This document shows, in pieces, positions 9,243 to 16,394 of a DNA stretch of 64,000 nt (position 1 is its first letter; every line of letters starts with the position of its first letter). Under the pieces are notes generated by a model. That model was not told the origin of the DNA. It saw only the letters and a list, made by a program, of their open reading frames with translations, and made no database searches. The position numbers were made by a program, and so were the translations under genes. Source of the stretch: Maridesulfovibrio frigidus DSM 17176 (GTDB lineage Bacteria > Desulfobacterota > Desulfovibrionia > Desulfovibrionales > Desulfovibrionaceae); NCBI RefSeq assembly GCF_000711735.1, contig NZ_JONL01000002.1, positions 372,001 through 436,000 of the forward strand. The letters are read 5' to 3'.

Positions 9243-9393
9243 TCCTCATCCCCCATTCTAAATACCCCCATTGAGATTGTGCTTTTTAGAACAAGTATAA
9301 TCAGGGTTAAATAGACCCACGGACAAGGCACTTGTATACAAAAACGCAAACCACCATACCTCATAAACTACTAGAATGTATGAAGTTACAACT

Positions 9394-9408
9394 TGGCCCC
9401 GTTATTGC
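9394..9408 (+). promoter_or_regulatory. Sigma-54 promoter (-24/-12) of the second alcohol dehydrogenase
   Basis: TGGC at 9394-9397 and TTGC at 9405-9408 are separated by 7 nt, giving the invariant GG-N10-GC spacing. Transcription would begin near 9420, leaving a leader of about 60 nt before the ATG at 9482. The upstream gene encodes a sigma-54 activator. Confidence 0.75.
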
Positions 9409-9481
9409 TATATGAGAGCTATTAATAAGCACTCGGCAAGCCCAACCTTCAATAACCTGTAGCTTTAAAGGATGGTCCAAC

Positions 9482-10663
9482 ATGGCAGTACGTGAACAAG
9501 TAAACGGTTTCTTTATTCCTAGCGTTACCCTTATCGGTATCGGCGCACACAAAGAAATTCCAGCTCGCATTCGCTCTCTTGGTGGCAAGAAGCCTCTCCT
9601 CGTTACTGACAAGGGAATCACAGCAATGGGCATGACCCAGCAGATTGTAGATATCTTGAAAGCTGAAGGTATGGATTGCGTTGTTTATGATGAAACTATC
9701 CCTAACCCTACCGACAAAAACGTTGCTGACGGCGTAAAAGTATACAAAGACAGCAATTGTGATGCTCTTATCTCCCTCGGTGGCGGTAGCTCACATGACT
9801 GTGGTAAAGGTGTAGGACTTGTTGTAGCTAACGGTGGAACAATCCACGACTTCGAAGGCGTAGACAAATCTACTAAACCAATGCCTCCTTACCTCGCAGT
9901 TAACACAACTGCTGGTACTGCTTCAGAAATGACTCGTTTCTGTATCATCACCGATACTTCTCGCAAAGTTAAAATGGCAATCGTTGACTGGCGTGTAACT
10001 CCAGGCATCGCACTTGATGATCCATTGTTAATGATGGGTATGCCACCGTCCCTTACAGCAGCAACAGGCATGGACGCTTTGACTCACGCAGTTGAAGCTT
10101 ATGTTTCTATCATCGCTACCCCGATCACTGACGCTTGTGCTGAAAAATCTATCAGACTTGTTTCTGAACACCTGCGCGCAGCAGTTGCTAACGGACAGGA
10201 CATCAATGCTCGTGAAGGCATGTGTTACGCACAGTACCTAGGCGGCATGGCTTTCAACAACGCTAGCCTCGGCCACGTACATGCTATGGCTCATCAGCTT
10301 GGTGGATTCTACGACCTTCCACATGGCGAATGTAATGCTATTCTTCTTCCACACGTTGAGCAGCACAACCTGATCGCTAACCTTGACCGCTTCTGTGACA
10401 TGGCAGAATGGCTTGGAGCAGATGTATCCGGTATGTCCAAACGTGACGGCGCAGAAGCATGTCTCACAGCTATCCGCCAGCTTTCTAAAGACGTAGGTAT
10501 CCCTGACGGCTTGATTGCTCTCGGCGAACGTTACGGCAAGAAAGTATCTGAAAAAGATATCCCAACTATGACAGCTAACGCACAGAAAGATGCTTGTGGT
10601 CTTACTAACCCGCGTTGCATGACAGACGAAGCAGTTGCAGCTATCTACAAAGCAGCTCTTTAA
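9482..10663 (+). CDS. Iron-containing alcohol dehydrogenase (second copy, probably highly expressed)
   Basis: Group III NAD-dependent alcohol dehydrogenase, 393 residues. The nucleotide loop is LGGGSSHDCGKG, followed by metal ligands in GMDALTHAVEAY, GHVHAMAHQLGG and DLPHGECNA. Full-length relatives are well known in Desulfovibrio, where the enzyme oxidises ethanol and other short alcohols to feed electrons to sulfate reduction. The ribosome site AAAGGA is 9 nt before the ATG. The regular codon choice suggests strong expression (inference). It has its own sigma-54 promoter and a long hairpin directly after the stop. Confidence 0.95.
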   Translation: MAVREQVNGFFIPSVTLIGIGAHKEIPARIRSLGGKKPLLVTDKGITAMGMTQQIVDILKAEGMDCVVYDETIPNPTDKNVADGVKVYKDSNCDALISLGGGSSHDCGKGVGLVVANGGTIHDFEGVDKSTKPMPPYLAVNTTAGTASEMTRFCIITDTSRKVKMAIVDWRVTPGIALDDPLLMMGMPPSLTAATGMDALTHAVEAYVSIIATPITDACAEKSIRLVSEHLRAAVANGQDINAREGMCYAQYLGGMAFNNASLGHVHAMAHQLGGFYDLPHGECNAILLPHVEQHNLIANLDRFCDMAEWLGADVSGMSKRDGAEACLTAIRQLSKDVGIPDGLIALGERYGKKVSEKDIPTMTANAQKDACGLTNPRCMTDEAVAAIYKAAL

Positions 10664-10675
10664 TTAAAAAAAATG

Positions 10676-10706
10676 GTAGATTCCGGCATTCAATGCCGGA
10701 ATCTAC
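10676..10706 (+). terminator. Hairpin after the second alcohol dehydrogenase
   Basis: A perfect inverted repeat of 15 bp per arm with only one central base, starting 13 bp after the stop codon. It is preceded by an A run and lacks a long T run, so it may act as a terminator or as an mRNA-stabilising 3' structure. Confidence 0.7.
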
Positions 10707-10726
10707 TTCTCACAAGATTCGGTCAG

Positions 10727-10875
10727 CGGACAGTCCGGGCTTACACAGATATGGATTTTGTTAAGGCAACCCCAGACTGTTCGAATAGCTTGAAAGCATG
10801 AGTTCGGGTGGAGCTGTACTCAAACGCACTTTAAGCTGGCTACATATTTCCGAGGGGGGTTCACTCCCCCCCCTC
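10727..10875 (+). ncRNA. Candidate structured RNA of three successive hairpins
   Basis: Three stems follow one another. The first pairs CGGACAGTC (10727-10735) with GACTGTTCG (10775-10783), with a possible inner GGG/CCC extension. The second pairs AGCTT (10787-10791) with AAGCT (10833-10837) and contains an inner TGAGT/ACTCA stem. The third is a very stable GAGGGGGG/CCCCCCTC hairpin (10852-10875). No reading frame explains them and I do not recognise a known RNA family. It could be a separate small RNA, a structured adh 3' end, or chance; no promoter of its own is evident. Confidence 0.4.
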
Positions 10876-10952
10876 TGATATATCCTCTAAGAAGAAGGCT
10901 CAAAAGATCTCTGGCAAAATACATGCCTCCCATCATTATTATTTCATCTCTC

Positions 10953-10997
10953 ACTTATTTCACATCATACTTATTTCACATCTTTCAGAACTTATTT
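10953..10997 (+). repeat. Short tandem repeat upstream of the ATP-grasp gene
   Basis: ACTTATTTCACATC occurs at 10953-10966 and 10969-10982 (16-bp period), with a shortened third copy, ACTTATTT, at 10990-10997. Function unknown; it might be a protein-binding array. Confidence 0.6.
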
Positions 10998-11167
10998 ATA
11001 AGCTCTTAGTTTTTGCGTCGAGCGCACCCATAAAACATTCTGTCATCCCAAATATTTTGAACTCTGCCCCTGTACAATTACGCCCTCCCTTATTAAGTAC
11101 TTCTGACAAAGACCGACTCCCTTTTCTGAAAAAATTCAGACATACTAAATATCTTTAAGGAATAACA

Positions 11168-12334
11168 ATGTTCATCCTCGAAAAACCATATGTTTCTGAT
11201 TTGCTCAAAAAGACTTTAGCAGACCTGAATGCAAAAGTTCTTGGTAATGAGACTGCACACGAAGCTATGCAGAATTCACCGCTTTCTCTTCTTAGTGAGC
11301 TGGAATTTATTAATAACTATAATGATAACCCTGCACAGCCGGTCTATTCCAATTCCGAAAACGCAATTGACTGGATCGACAACAACTTAGGCTCCAGCGA
11401 TTTACCGCAAAAGATTCGCCTATTTAAAGACAAAGCAGCCTTCCGCGATCTCGTAAAAGATATTTACCCAGACTTCTTCTACAGAACGGTAGAATTCGAG
11501 GATCTCGATTCCATCAATCCTGGAGAACTACCTATCCCCTGCGTAATTAAACCAAGCGTAGGTTTTTTCAGCCTGGGTGTTCACATGGTCGAATCTATTC
11601 AGGGCTGGCATGACGCTGTTTCCAAAATTAAAAATGAAGTTGAAGATATTAAGACCATGTATCCTGCAAAAGTGCTGGAACTTGATACATTCATAATTGA
11701 GCAATGCATCGAGGGTGAAGAGTTCGCAGTAGATGTATATTTTGACGGCGAGGGAAAGCCAGTAATCTTGAATATTCTAGGCCATCTGTTCGCATCAAGC
11801 GATGACGTAAGTGACAGAGTATACATAACATCCACTGAGATCATTCAAAAATGGCATAGCAAGTTCGAAGCACTGCTAACTGAAATAGGAAAACGTGCCG
11901 GACTTAAGAACTTTCCAATGCATATCGAAATCAGGGGAGATGAGAAGGATAATCTTGGCGTAATCGAGGTCAACCCCATGCGCTTTGCTGGATGGTGTGT
12001 AACGGATCTTGCCTACTTCGCATATGGAATCAACCCATATAAATATTTCATGGAAGGTCTCACGTCTGATTGGGATGAGATATTTGCGAAGAATAAAGAT
12101 AAAGTATGCGCCATGGTTATTGGCGAGATTGATTCGTCCGTTGACCGTTCTAAAATAAAAAGCGTGAACTACGAAGCATTCAACTCCTATTTCACTAAAC
12201 CACTTGAATTACGCAAGATTGATTACAATGAATTCCCTGTGTTCGCATTCATGTTTGCGGAAGTGGAGAAAAGCAATATGGCCGAGCTTAAGAATGTACT
12301 GCATGCGGATTTTAGTGAATATTTGGTTTTTTAG
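11168..12334 (+). CDS. ATP-grasp domain protein of unknown function
   Basis: A 388-residue soluble protein. The C-terminal two thirds is an ATP-grasp fold. CVIKPSVGFFSLGV binds nucleotide, FIIEQCIEGEEFAVDVYF is the next conserved stretch, and MHIEIRG with IEVNPMRFAG holds the acidic and asparagine metal ligands. Such enzymes ligate a carboxylate to an amine or thiol using ATP. Neither substrate nor product is deducible. The ribosome site AAGGAATAAC precedes the ATG. The next gene is a small conserved-looking protein on the same strand, 92 bp away. Confidence 0.8.
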   Translation: MFILEKPYVSDLLKKTLADLNAKVLGNETAHEAMQNSPLSLLSELEFINNYNDNPAQPVYSNSENAIDWIDNNLGSSDLPQKIRLFKDKAAFRDLVKDIYPDFFYRTVEFEDLDSINPGELPIPCVIKPSVGFFSLGVHMVESIQGWHDAVSKIKNEVEDIKTMYPAKVLELDTFIIEQCIEGEEFAVDVYFDGEGKPVILNILGHLFASSDDVSDRVYITSTEIIQKWHSKFEALLTEIGKRAGLKNFPMHIEIRGDEKDNLGVIEVNPMRFAGWCVTDLAYFAYGINPYKYFMEGLTSDWDEIFAKNKDKVCAMVIGEIDSSVDRSKIKSVNYEAFNSYFTKPLELRKIDYNEFPVFAFMFAEVEKSNMAELKNVLHADFSEYLVF

Positions 12335-12426
12335 TGAGATTACTCGCTTTCACATGATCTTCTTTGACAAGACCGAACATTTACGGCAATTCCTATAGTA
12401 TAAAAACAAACCTTCAAGGAGATAAT

Positions 12427-12741
12427 ATGAGTTCCACCATCGATGACTTGACCATTCAATATGAAGAAAACGGTGAAATCGTTATAAAAGAGTTGAATAA
12501 AGAAGTGCTTACGAAAGGAGCATGGACCACTATTCTTTTCCGCTACAAGCAGATTGACCGCAAAACTGAAGATTTCGGTAAAGACATGTATACCATTCGT
12601 CGTTACCAGAAGCAGAATGGTGAATACCGCCCTAAATCCAAATTCAACATTTCCAGCTCAAAGCAGGCTCGCAAGATCATTGACGCTTTGGAAGTCTGGC
12701 TCAAAGAGGAAGAAGACGTAGCGGCAGCAGCGGCTGAATAG
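12427..12741 (+). CDS. Small protein of unknown function, 104 residues
   Basis: Not a family I can name. The start at 12427 follows AAGGAGAT with good spacing; an in-frame ATG at 12364 lacks one. The protein is hydrophilic, with a beta-rich middle (WTTILFRYKQID, YTIRRYQ), a basic segment and a C-terminal helix ending in glutamates and a run of alanines. No signal peptide, membrane span or cysteines. It may be co-transcribed with the ATP-grasp gene and ends at a strong terminator. Confidence 0.8.
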   Translation: MSSTIDDLTIQYEENGEIVIKELNKEVLTKGAWTTILFRYKQIDRKTEDFGKDMYTIRRYQKQNGEYRPKSKFNISSSKQARKIIDALEVWLKEEEDVAAAAAE

Positions 12742-12773
12742 CGCTTCCTTTTCGATTTTTCCATTGCCACTAA

Positions 12774-12811
12774 AAAACTCCGCTCAGAGATTCATCTCTA
12801 AGCGGAGTTTT
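12774..12811. terminator. Bidirectional terminator
   Basis: An 11-bp stem (12774-12784 with 12801-12811) with an extra AGAGA/TCTCT inner helix, A-rich before and T-rich after. It lies between the convergent 104-residue gene and the leftward gene at 12850. Confidence 0.9.
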
Positions 12812-12849
12812 CTTTATATGAAGCCTAAGTTTAATGATCACGCGCAAAA

Positions 12850-13761
12850 CTAATTAACAGTATACGCCCCGCTAGCTTCAACCTTCTGTACAGTAGAATT
12901 TGAGATGGTGAACCATAAAAATTCGCTGAGCCGTGTGCCGATCTCATTCTGCTCGCTATAGTTGCAGCCGACCAGCCAACCGGAATCGGTGAAATAGCAA
13001 TCCGTGCAACGTTCCATCTGCAACGTTTCGGGAAACTCTGAATTTTCCTTCAAATATTTTATTACCTCTACATAGTAACCGTCAGCTGCGGTCTTCTGAG
13101 GTTTATCGCCGAACTTTTCCAAATCTTTCATAAATTCATCGTACTTACTTTTGTAACGATTATATTTACTTTCGTAGAGACCTTCGCCCGGATTGAGCCT
13201 CATCAATTCTGCGTAGATGTCCATATTTGCTTTGAAATCACGCATTGGAAGCGTCTGCGCCTGAGCATATAATTTCTTTTCAAGCCTTCGTTGGAGCTTT
13301 TTATCGTACCCCTTGAGCTGCTTGGTGTACTTGGAGTTATCAGGTTCAAGGGAAGCAAGCTGTGAGTAATATTTGGCTAATTCTGAATAATTATACTTAG
13401 ACGTGTTTTCGATTCTAAATAGCAAATCTTTTTCTGTCGCTAAATGAATGAGAGCCTTAAGCTCATCATTCATCAGATCCGTATTCTTTTCAGCGACAGC
13501 CAAAGCTGTTTCGGCGTGCCCCGTTTCTATGAGCCTTTTCATACTGAAAACAATCTTTTCACGGGCTCGATCATCTTTTTCAGTCTGAACTCGCACCTCT
13601 TCAAGGCGAATTTCTTCGGCAACGAGCGCCTCTTCAACAGCAATATCCTTTTGCACCTTAAGTACACAGATAACTATTGCGATCACAACGATTACACCTG
13701 CAATTGCAGCAAGTATTATTTTTTTACTCTGTAAAAATTCTTTAATTGGCAAAATATTCAT
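12850..13761 (-). CDS. Membrane-anchored helical-repeat protein, function unknown
   Basis: About 303 residues. One transmembrane helix near the N-terminus (KKIILAAIAGVIVVIAIVICV) is followed by a coiled, charged region (about 40-80), then alpha-helical TPR-like repeats such as YYSQLASLEPDNSKY and IYAELMRLNPGEGLY. The C-terminal 70 residues have two cysteines in CTDCYF and look like a small separate domain. The ATG at 13761 is chosen; a TTG start at 13797 would add 12 residues. Neither has a clear ribosome site. Probably periplasmic with an inner-membrane anchor; the role is not deducible. Confidence 0.75.
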   Translation of the reverse strand: MNILPIKEFLQSKKIILAAIAGVIVVIAIVICVLKVQKDIAVEEALVAEEIRLEEVRVQTEKDDRAREKIVFSMKRLIETGHAETALAVAEKNTDLMNDELKALIHLATEKDLLFRIENTSKYNYSELAKYYSQLASLEPDNSKYTKQLKGYDKKLQRRLEKKLYAQAQTLPMRDFKANMDIYAELMRLNPGEGLYESKYNRYKSKYDEFMKDLEKFGDKPQKTAADGYYVEVIKYLKENSEFPETLQMERCTDCYFTDSGWLVGCNYSEQNEIGTRLSEFLWFTISNSTVQKVEASGAYTVN

Positions 13762-13837
13762 GACTGGGAAGATACGGCCCAGAGTTAAGTCCGTCAATAT
13801 CAGGAAAAAATTTAATACAAATATATCTAAAGAAACC

Positions 13838-13865
13838 TAAACTAATCTACTAGAGCATCCGATAA
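13838..13865 (+). promoter_or_regulatory. Candidate flagellar sigma-28 promoter
   Basis: TAAA at 13838-13841 and TCCGATAA at 13858-13865, spacing 16 nt. The consensus is TAAA-N15-GCCGATAA, so this is a near match with one extra base. It precedes the 276-residue gene at 13890. Confidence 0.35.
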
Positions 13866-13889
13866 AAATACTAAGGAAGGAATACGGTC

Positions 13890-14720
13890 ATGCAAATCGA
13901 CGCATCAGCATTAAAAAGTACATACGAAGCTCCTAGCTGGCAAAACAGTCAGGCTTCGCTTTTGGGCGGGAGCCGGGCTTCTGGCGTTGGAGCGGCTCGC
14001 CTTAACGTTTCGGCCCCATCCATAAACGCTGCTGACCAATTCGCCGATCTCATTGCTCAAAAGGCGGTAGTACCGGAGAATTCGGACAAAGCTGTTCAGC
14101 AGGGAGACTTGGATTCCGCTACGTATTCCAAAGATCCTTCTGAGCTGGCTTCCGCTCTATCAGAAGCATCCAACTTCATCGAAACTAAATTCGGCAAAGA
14201 AGCCGCGACAGCCTTTAAAGGCCTTGTCATAGCAAACTCTGGCGACCAGATCACCGAAGATTCGCTCAGCAACGGACTGCTAAAGTCCATCCAGTTTATT
14301 GATAGGAATTTCGGATTTGCCGCTGGCGATCAGGTTATGAGTCATTTCAACTCAAATCTGAACAATGCTATGAACAACCATTTTGAAAACGGTTTGCAAG
14401 AACACTTTTTTGCTGCGCAGTCCGGCACGAATGCGAAAAACAATCTGGGCAATACCTTTGCTCAAATCAGCCAGCAATTCGGAGAACAAACAGCCGAGTC
14501 CATCGAAAGCCTGATTGATCAAGTTCTGAGCGAAAATGGAAACTCTCTTGATTCATTTAAAAAAGGGCTGGATGAAGCTTTAGCGCAGGCCGAAGATCTG
14601 AACCCGGGTATTACCGCACAAACAGCTCCGATGGCTGCAAGTGAGCTTATGGACAACATCCAGAACTCTGGTTCCCTAGCACCGCCCGCTAAGGGCTCTG
14701 TACTAAACGTGTCCGTTTAA
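13890..14720 (+). CDS. Unknown protein, 276 residues, low-complexity ends
   Basis: I do not recognise a family. There is no signal peptide, no membrane span and no cysteine. The N-terminal 70 residues and C-terminal 40 are rich in Ala, Ser, Gly and Asn, while the middle is helical. The ends resemble flagellar or type III export substrates, and a sigma-28-like promoter lies just upstream, so a flagellum-associated role is possible (inference). The ribosome site AAGGAAGGA lies about 10 nt before the ATG, and a strong terminator follows. Confidence 0.78.
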   Translation: MQIDASALKSTYEAPSWQNSQASLLGGSRASGVGAARLNVSAPSINAADQFADLIAQKAVVPENSDKAVQQGDLDSATYSKDPSELASALSEASNFIETKFGKEAATAFKGLVIANSGDQITEDSLSNGLLKSIQFIDRNFGFAAGDQVMSHFNSNLNNAMNNHFENGLQEHFFAAQSGTNAKNNLGNTFAQISQQFGEQTAESIESLIDQVLSENGNSLDSFKKGLDEALAQAEDLNPGITAQTAPMAASELMDNIQNSGSLAPPAKGSVLNVSV

Positions 14721-14764
14721 CTTTCAATGAGATATTTCACTATAAAACTTAATTCGCGCACCCT

Positions 14765-14791
14765 ACGGACTATTCAAGTCCGTTTTTTTTT
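14765..14791 (+). terminator. Rho-independent terminator
   Basis: A 7-bp stem (14765-14771 with 14777-14783) followed by nine T residues, 45 bp after the 276-residue gene. Confidence 0.9.
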
Positions 14792-14840
14792 GCTAAGAGT
14801 TTGAATCTAAACTGACAAGCATTACATGGAGGAAAGGGAT

Positions 14841-14930
14841 ATGATGAGCTTTTTCTGGTTTTTTCTCGGTCTCGGATTGACTATCGCAGTCATCAGTTTC
14901 ATCAAGGCTACAAGTTCTACAGAAGAATAG
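14841..14930 (+). CDS. Very small membrane peptide, 29 residues
   Basis: ATG at 14841 sits 8 nt after a near-perfect GGAGG (14828-14832). The peptide is one hydrophobic helix (SFFWFFLGLGLTIAVISFI) with a short polar tail ending STEE, so it should span the inner membrane once. It is bounded on both sides by terminators, which argues for an independent transcript. An in-frame ATG at 14826 would overlap the ribosome site. Family unknown. Confidence 0.7.
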   Translation: MMSFFWFFLGLGLTIAVISFIKATSSTEE

Positions 14931-14970
14931 CCTCGGTATTTTTAACGGGTAACCCCGTTTCAATTTTCCA

Positions 14971-14997
14971 GAAAAGCCCGCAATATGCGGGCTTTTC
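14971..14997 (+). terminator. Terminator after the small membrane peptide
   Basis: GAAAAGCCCGC pairs with GCGGGCTTTTC around a short loop, followed by TCATTTTG. A second small hairpin (AACGGG/CCCCGTT, 14944-14959) precedes it. Confidence 0.82.
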
Positions 14998-15085
14998 TCA
15001 TTTTGTTTTGACACCGCCCCTTCCCTGTGGCTTTATCTCTCATATTCAGTCCAACATATCTTCATATATTTTTCAGGAGCAATCG

Positions 15086-16366
15086 ATGCCGGATTCTAAA
15101 TTCATGGAACGCTTTCATAAAGATATTGACCCCATTCGCAAAACAGAATGGAGATCAGAATATAGCCGAGACCTTGCGCGCATAATACATGGCGCAGCCT
15201 TCAGGCGTCTTCAAGGCAAAACACAAGTAATGGGCACGGGTGAAGGTGATTTTCACAGAACCAGGCTGACTCATTCCATGGAAGTAGCCCAAATAGGACT
15301 AGGGTTATTTGAAGGCGTAGAAAAAGGTAGTTTGAAGGAATATGTTTCCGACAGTTTACAACCATACTTAGCTACAGCGCACCCCGTTATTTCTTCTGCA
15401 TGTTATGCTCATGATCTTGGCCACCCTCCTTTTGGGCATGGCGGCGAACAAGCGTTGCATGGAAAGATGAAAGAGAGTGGCGGGTTCGAAGGGAACGCGC
15501 AAACTGTAAGACTTTTAACCAGACTCGAGAAATATCATAAAGGCAAGGGTATTAATCCCACAAGACGGGTTCTGCTTTCCGTGCTGAAATACCCAGCCAG
15601 TTTTTCAGAATACTCACCCAAAGCTCAGCGCGACAGCCATCCTCCAAAATGCTTTTATCAGAGCGAGCTGGAACTTATAAACTGGGCAATAGAACCATTT
15701 TCAGAACAAGATAGAAAACTTTTTCGCTCAATATCAAAAGGCAAGCCGCGCAACATGACTTTTGATGCATCTGTAATGGAATGCGCTGATGACATAGCCT
15801 ATTGCACGCATGACTTAGAGGATATTATAGCAAGAGAAATCGTCAAAAAAGACGTCTTACTTGATGAACTTAGCACCTATTTTAACGAAAACGGACCAAT
15901 TGAAATTGATGGTAAAAAGCTGAATATAGACAGCTTTACCCCGCTATTCGAAGATAGCTATGCGCGCAAAAAAAGTATCGGAGAAATTGTTAACGTCCTG
16001 ATCACATCCATTTATTTGAAAGATCATGAAGAATTCGAACATCCATTATTGCGCTACAGGCTAGCTATAAATGAAAAGATAGAGCCTTTTACCGATTTCC
16101 TGAAAAAAAGGATCACTTACGGCCTGGTAGTATCGAAACCTGCAGTCAAAATGCTTGAACGCAAAGGCCAACGCATCATCTCCTCTCTTTTTGATGAATA
16201 TCAGCAAGCTCCTGACCAACTCATACCAAATTGGGATGTTCTAGAAGGCGAATCCAACAGCCGTAAAATTTGCGACTACATAGCGGGAATGACAGACACA
16301 TATGCGGAAAAAATATATCACCGCATGTTTACTCCCGGCGTAGGTTCAAGCAAAGATGAATTGTAG
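15086..16366 (+). CDS. dgt: Deoxyguanosinetriphosphate triphosphohydrolase-like HD protein
   Basis: Hydrolyses dGTP or other dNTPs to the nucleoside and tripolyphosphate, helping control nucleotide pools. The 426-residue protein carries the HD signature: His in RLTHSMEVAQ, HD in CYAHDLGHPPFGHGGE, and Asp in MECADDIAYCTHDLED. The start at 15086 follows CAGGAGC by 7 nt; a frame beginning at 15008 has no ribosome site and an atypical N-terminus. It is followed 28 bp later by a methyltransferase gene. Exact nucleotide preference cannot be read. Confidence 0.93.
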   Translation: MPDSKFMERFHKDIDPIRKTEWRSEYSRDLARIIHGAAFRRLQGKTQVMGTGEGDFHRTRLTHSMEVAQIGLGLFEGVEKGSLKEYVSDSLQPYLATAHPVISSACYAHDLGHPPFGHGGEQALHGKMKESGGFEGNAQTVRLLTRLEKYHKGKGINPTRRVLLSVLKYPASFSEYSPKAQRDSHPPKCFYQSELELINWAIEPFSEQDRKLFRSISKGKPRNMTFDASVMECADDIAYCTHDLEDIIAREIVKKDVLLDELSTYFNENGPIEIDGKKLNIDSFTPLFEDSYARKKSIGEIVNVLITSIYLKDHEEFEHPLLRYRLAINEKIEPFTDFLKKRITYGLVVSKPAVKMLERKGQRIISSLFDEYQQAPDQLIPNWDVLEGESNSRKICDYIAGMTDTYAEKIYHRMFTPGVGSSKDEL

Positions 16367-16394
16367 ATAAACATTATAGAAAGTCGGTTAAATC

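Larger units (their letters stand above)
9105..9481 (+). promoter_or_regulatory. Regulatory region upstream of the second alcohol dehydrogenase
   Basis: This 377-bp region holds, in order, the terminator of the regulator gene, two GACACACACAC direct repeats, the perfect palindrome TTGTATACAA at 9332-9341 and a -24/-12 promoter. The arrangement is that of an enhancer-dependent sigma-54 promoter. I see no convincing gene inside. Confidence 0.65.
10667..11167 (+). other. Long spacer after adh: hairpin array, repeats, no gene
   Basis: This 501-bp stretch has no convincing reading frame. Its left part is a run of hairpins (separate entries). Its right part is AT-rich, with a 16-bp-period tandem repeat and a sigma-54-like GG-N10-GC match at 10912-10926 (TGGC, 7 nt, ATGC), which lies 240 bp before the ATP-grasp gene. 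Confidence 0.6.

Noticed and set aside
9116-9364. 82-residue minus-strand frame in the adh upstream region
   Set aside because: It crosses the terminator, the CA-repeats and the regulatory region and has no ribosome site; composition is not protein-like.
10730-10745. A CAGTCCGGGCTTAC string resembling part of RNase P RNA, and a TTCGAAT string resembling a tRNA T-loop
   Set aside because: The rest of the RNase P core is absent and no cloverleaf can be drawn; both are short chance matches.
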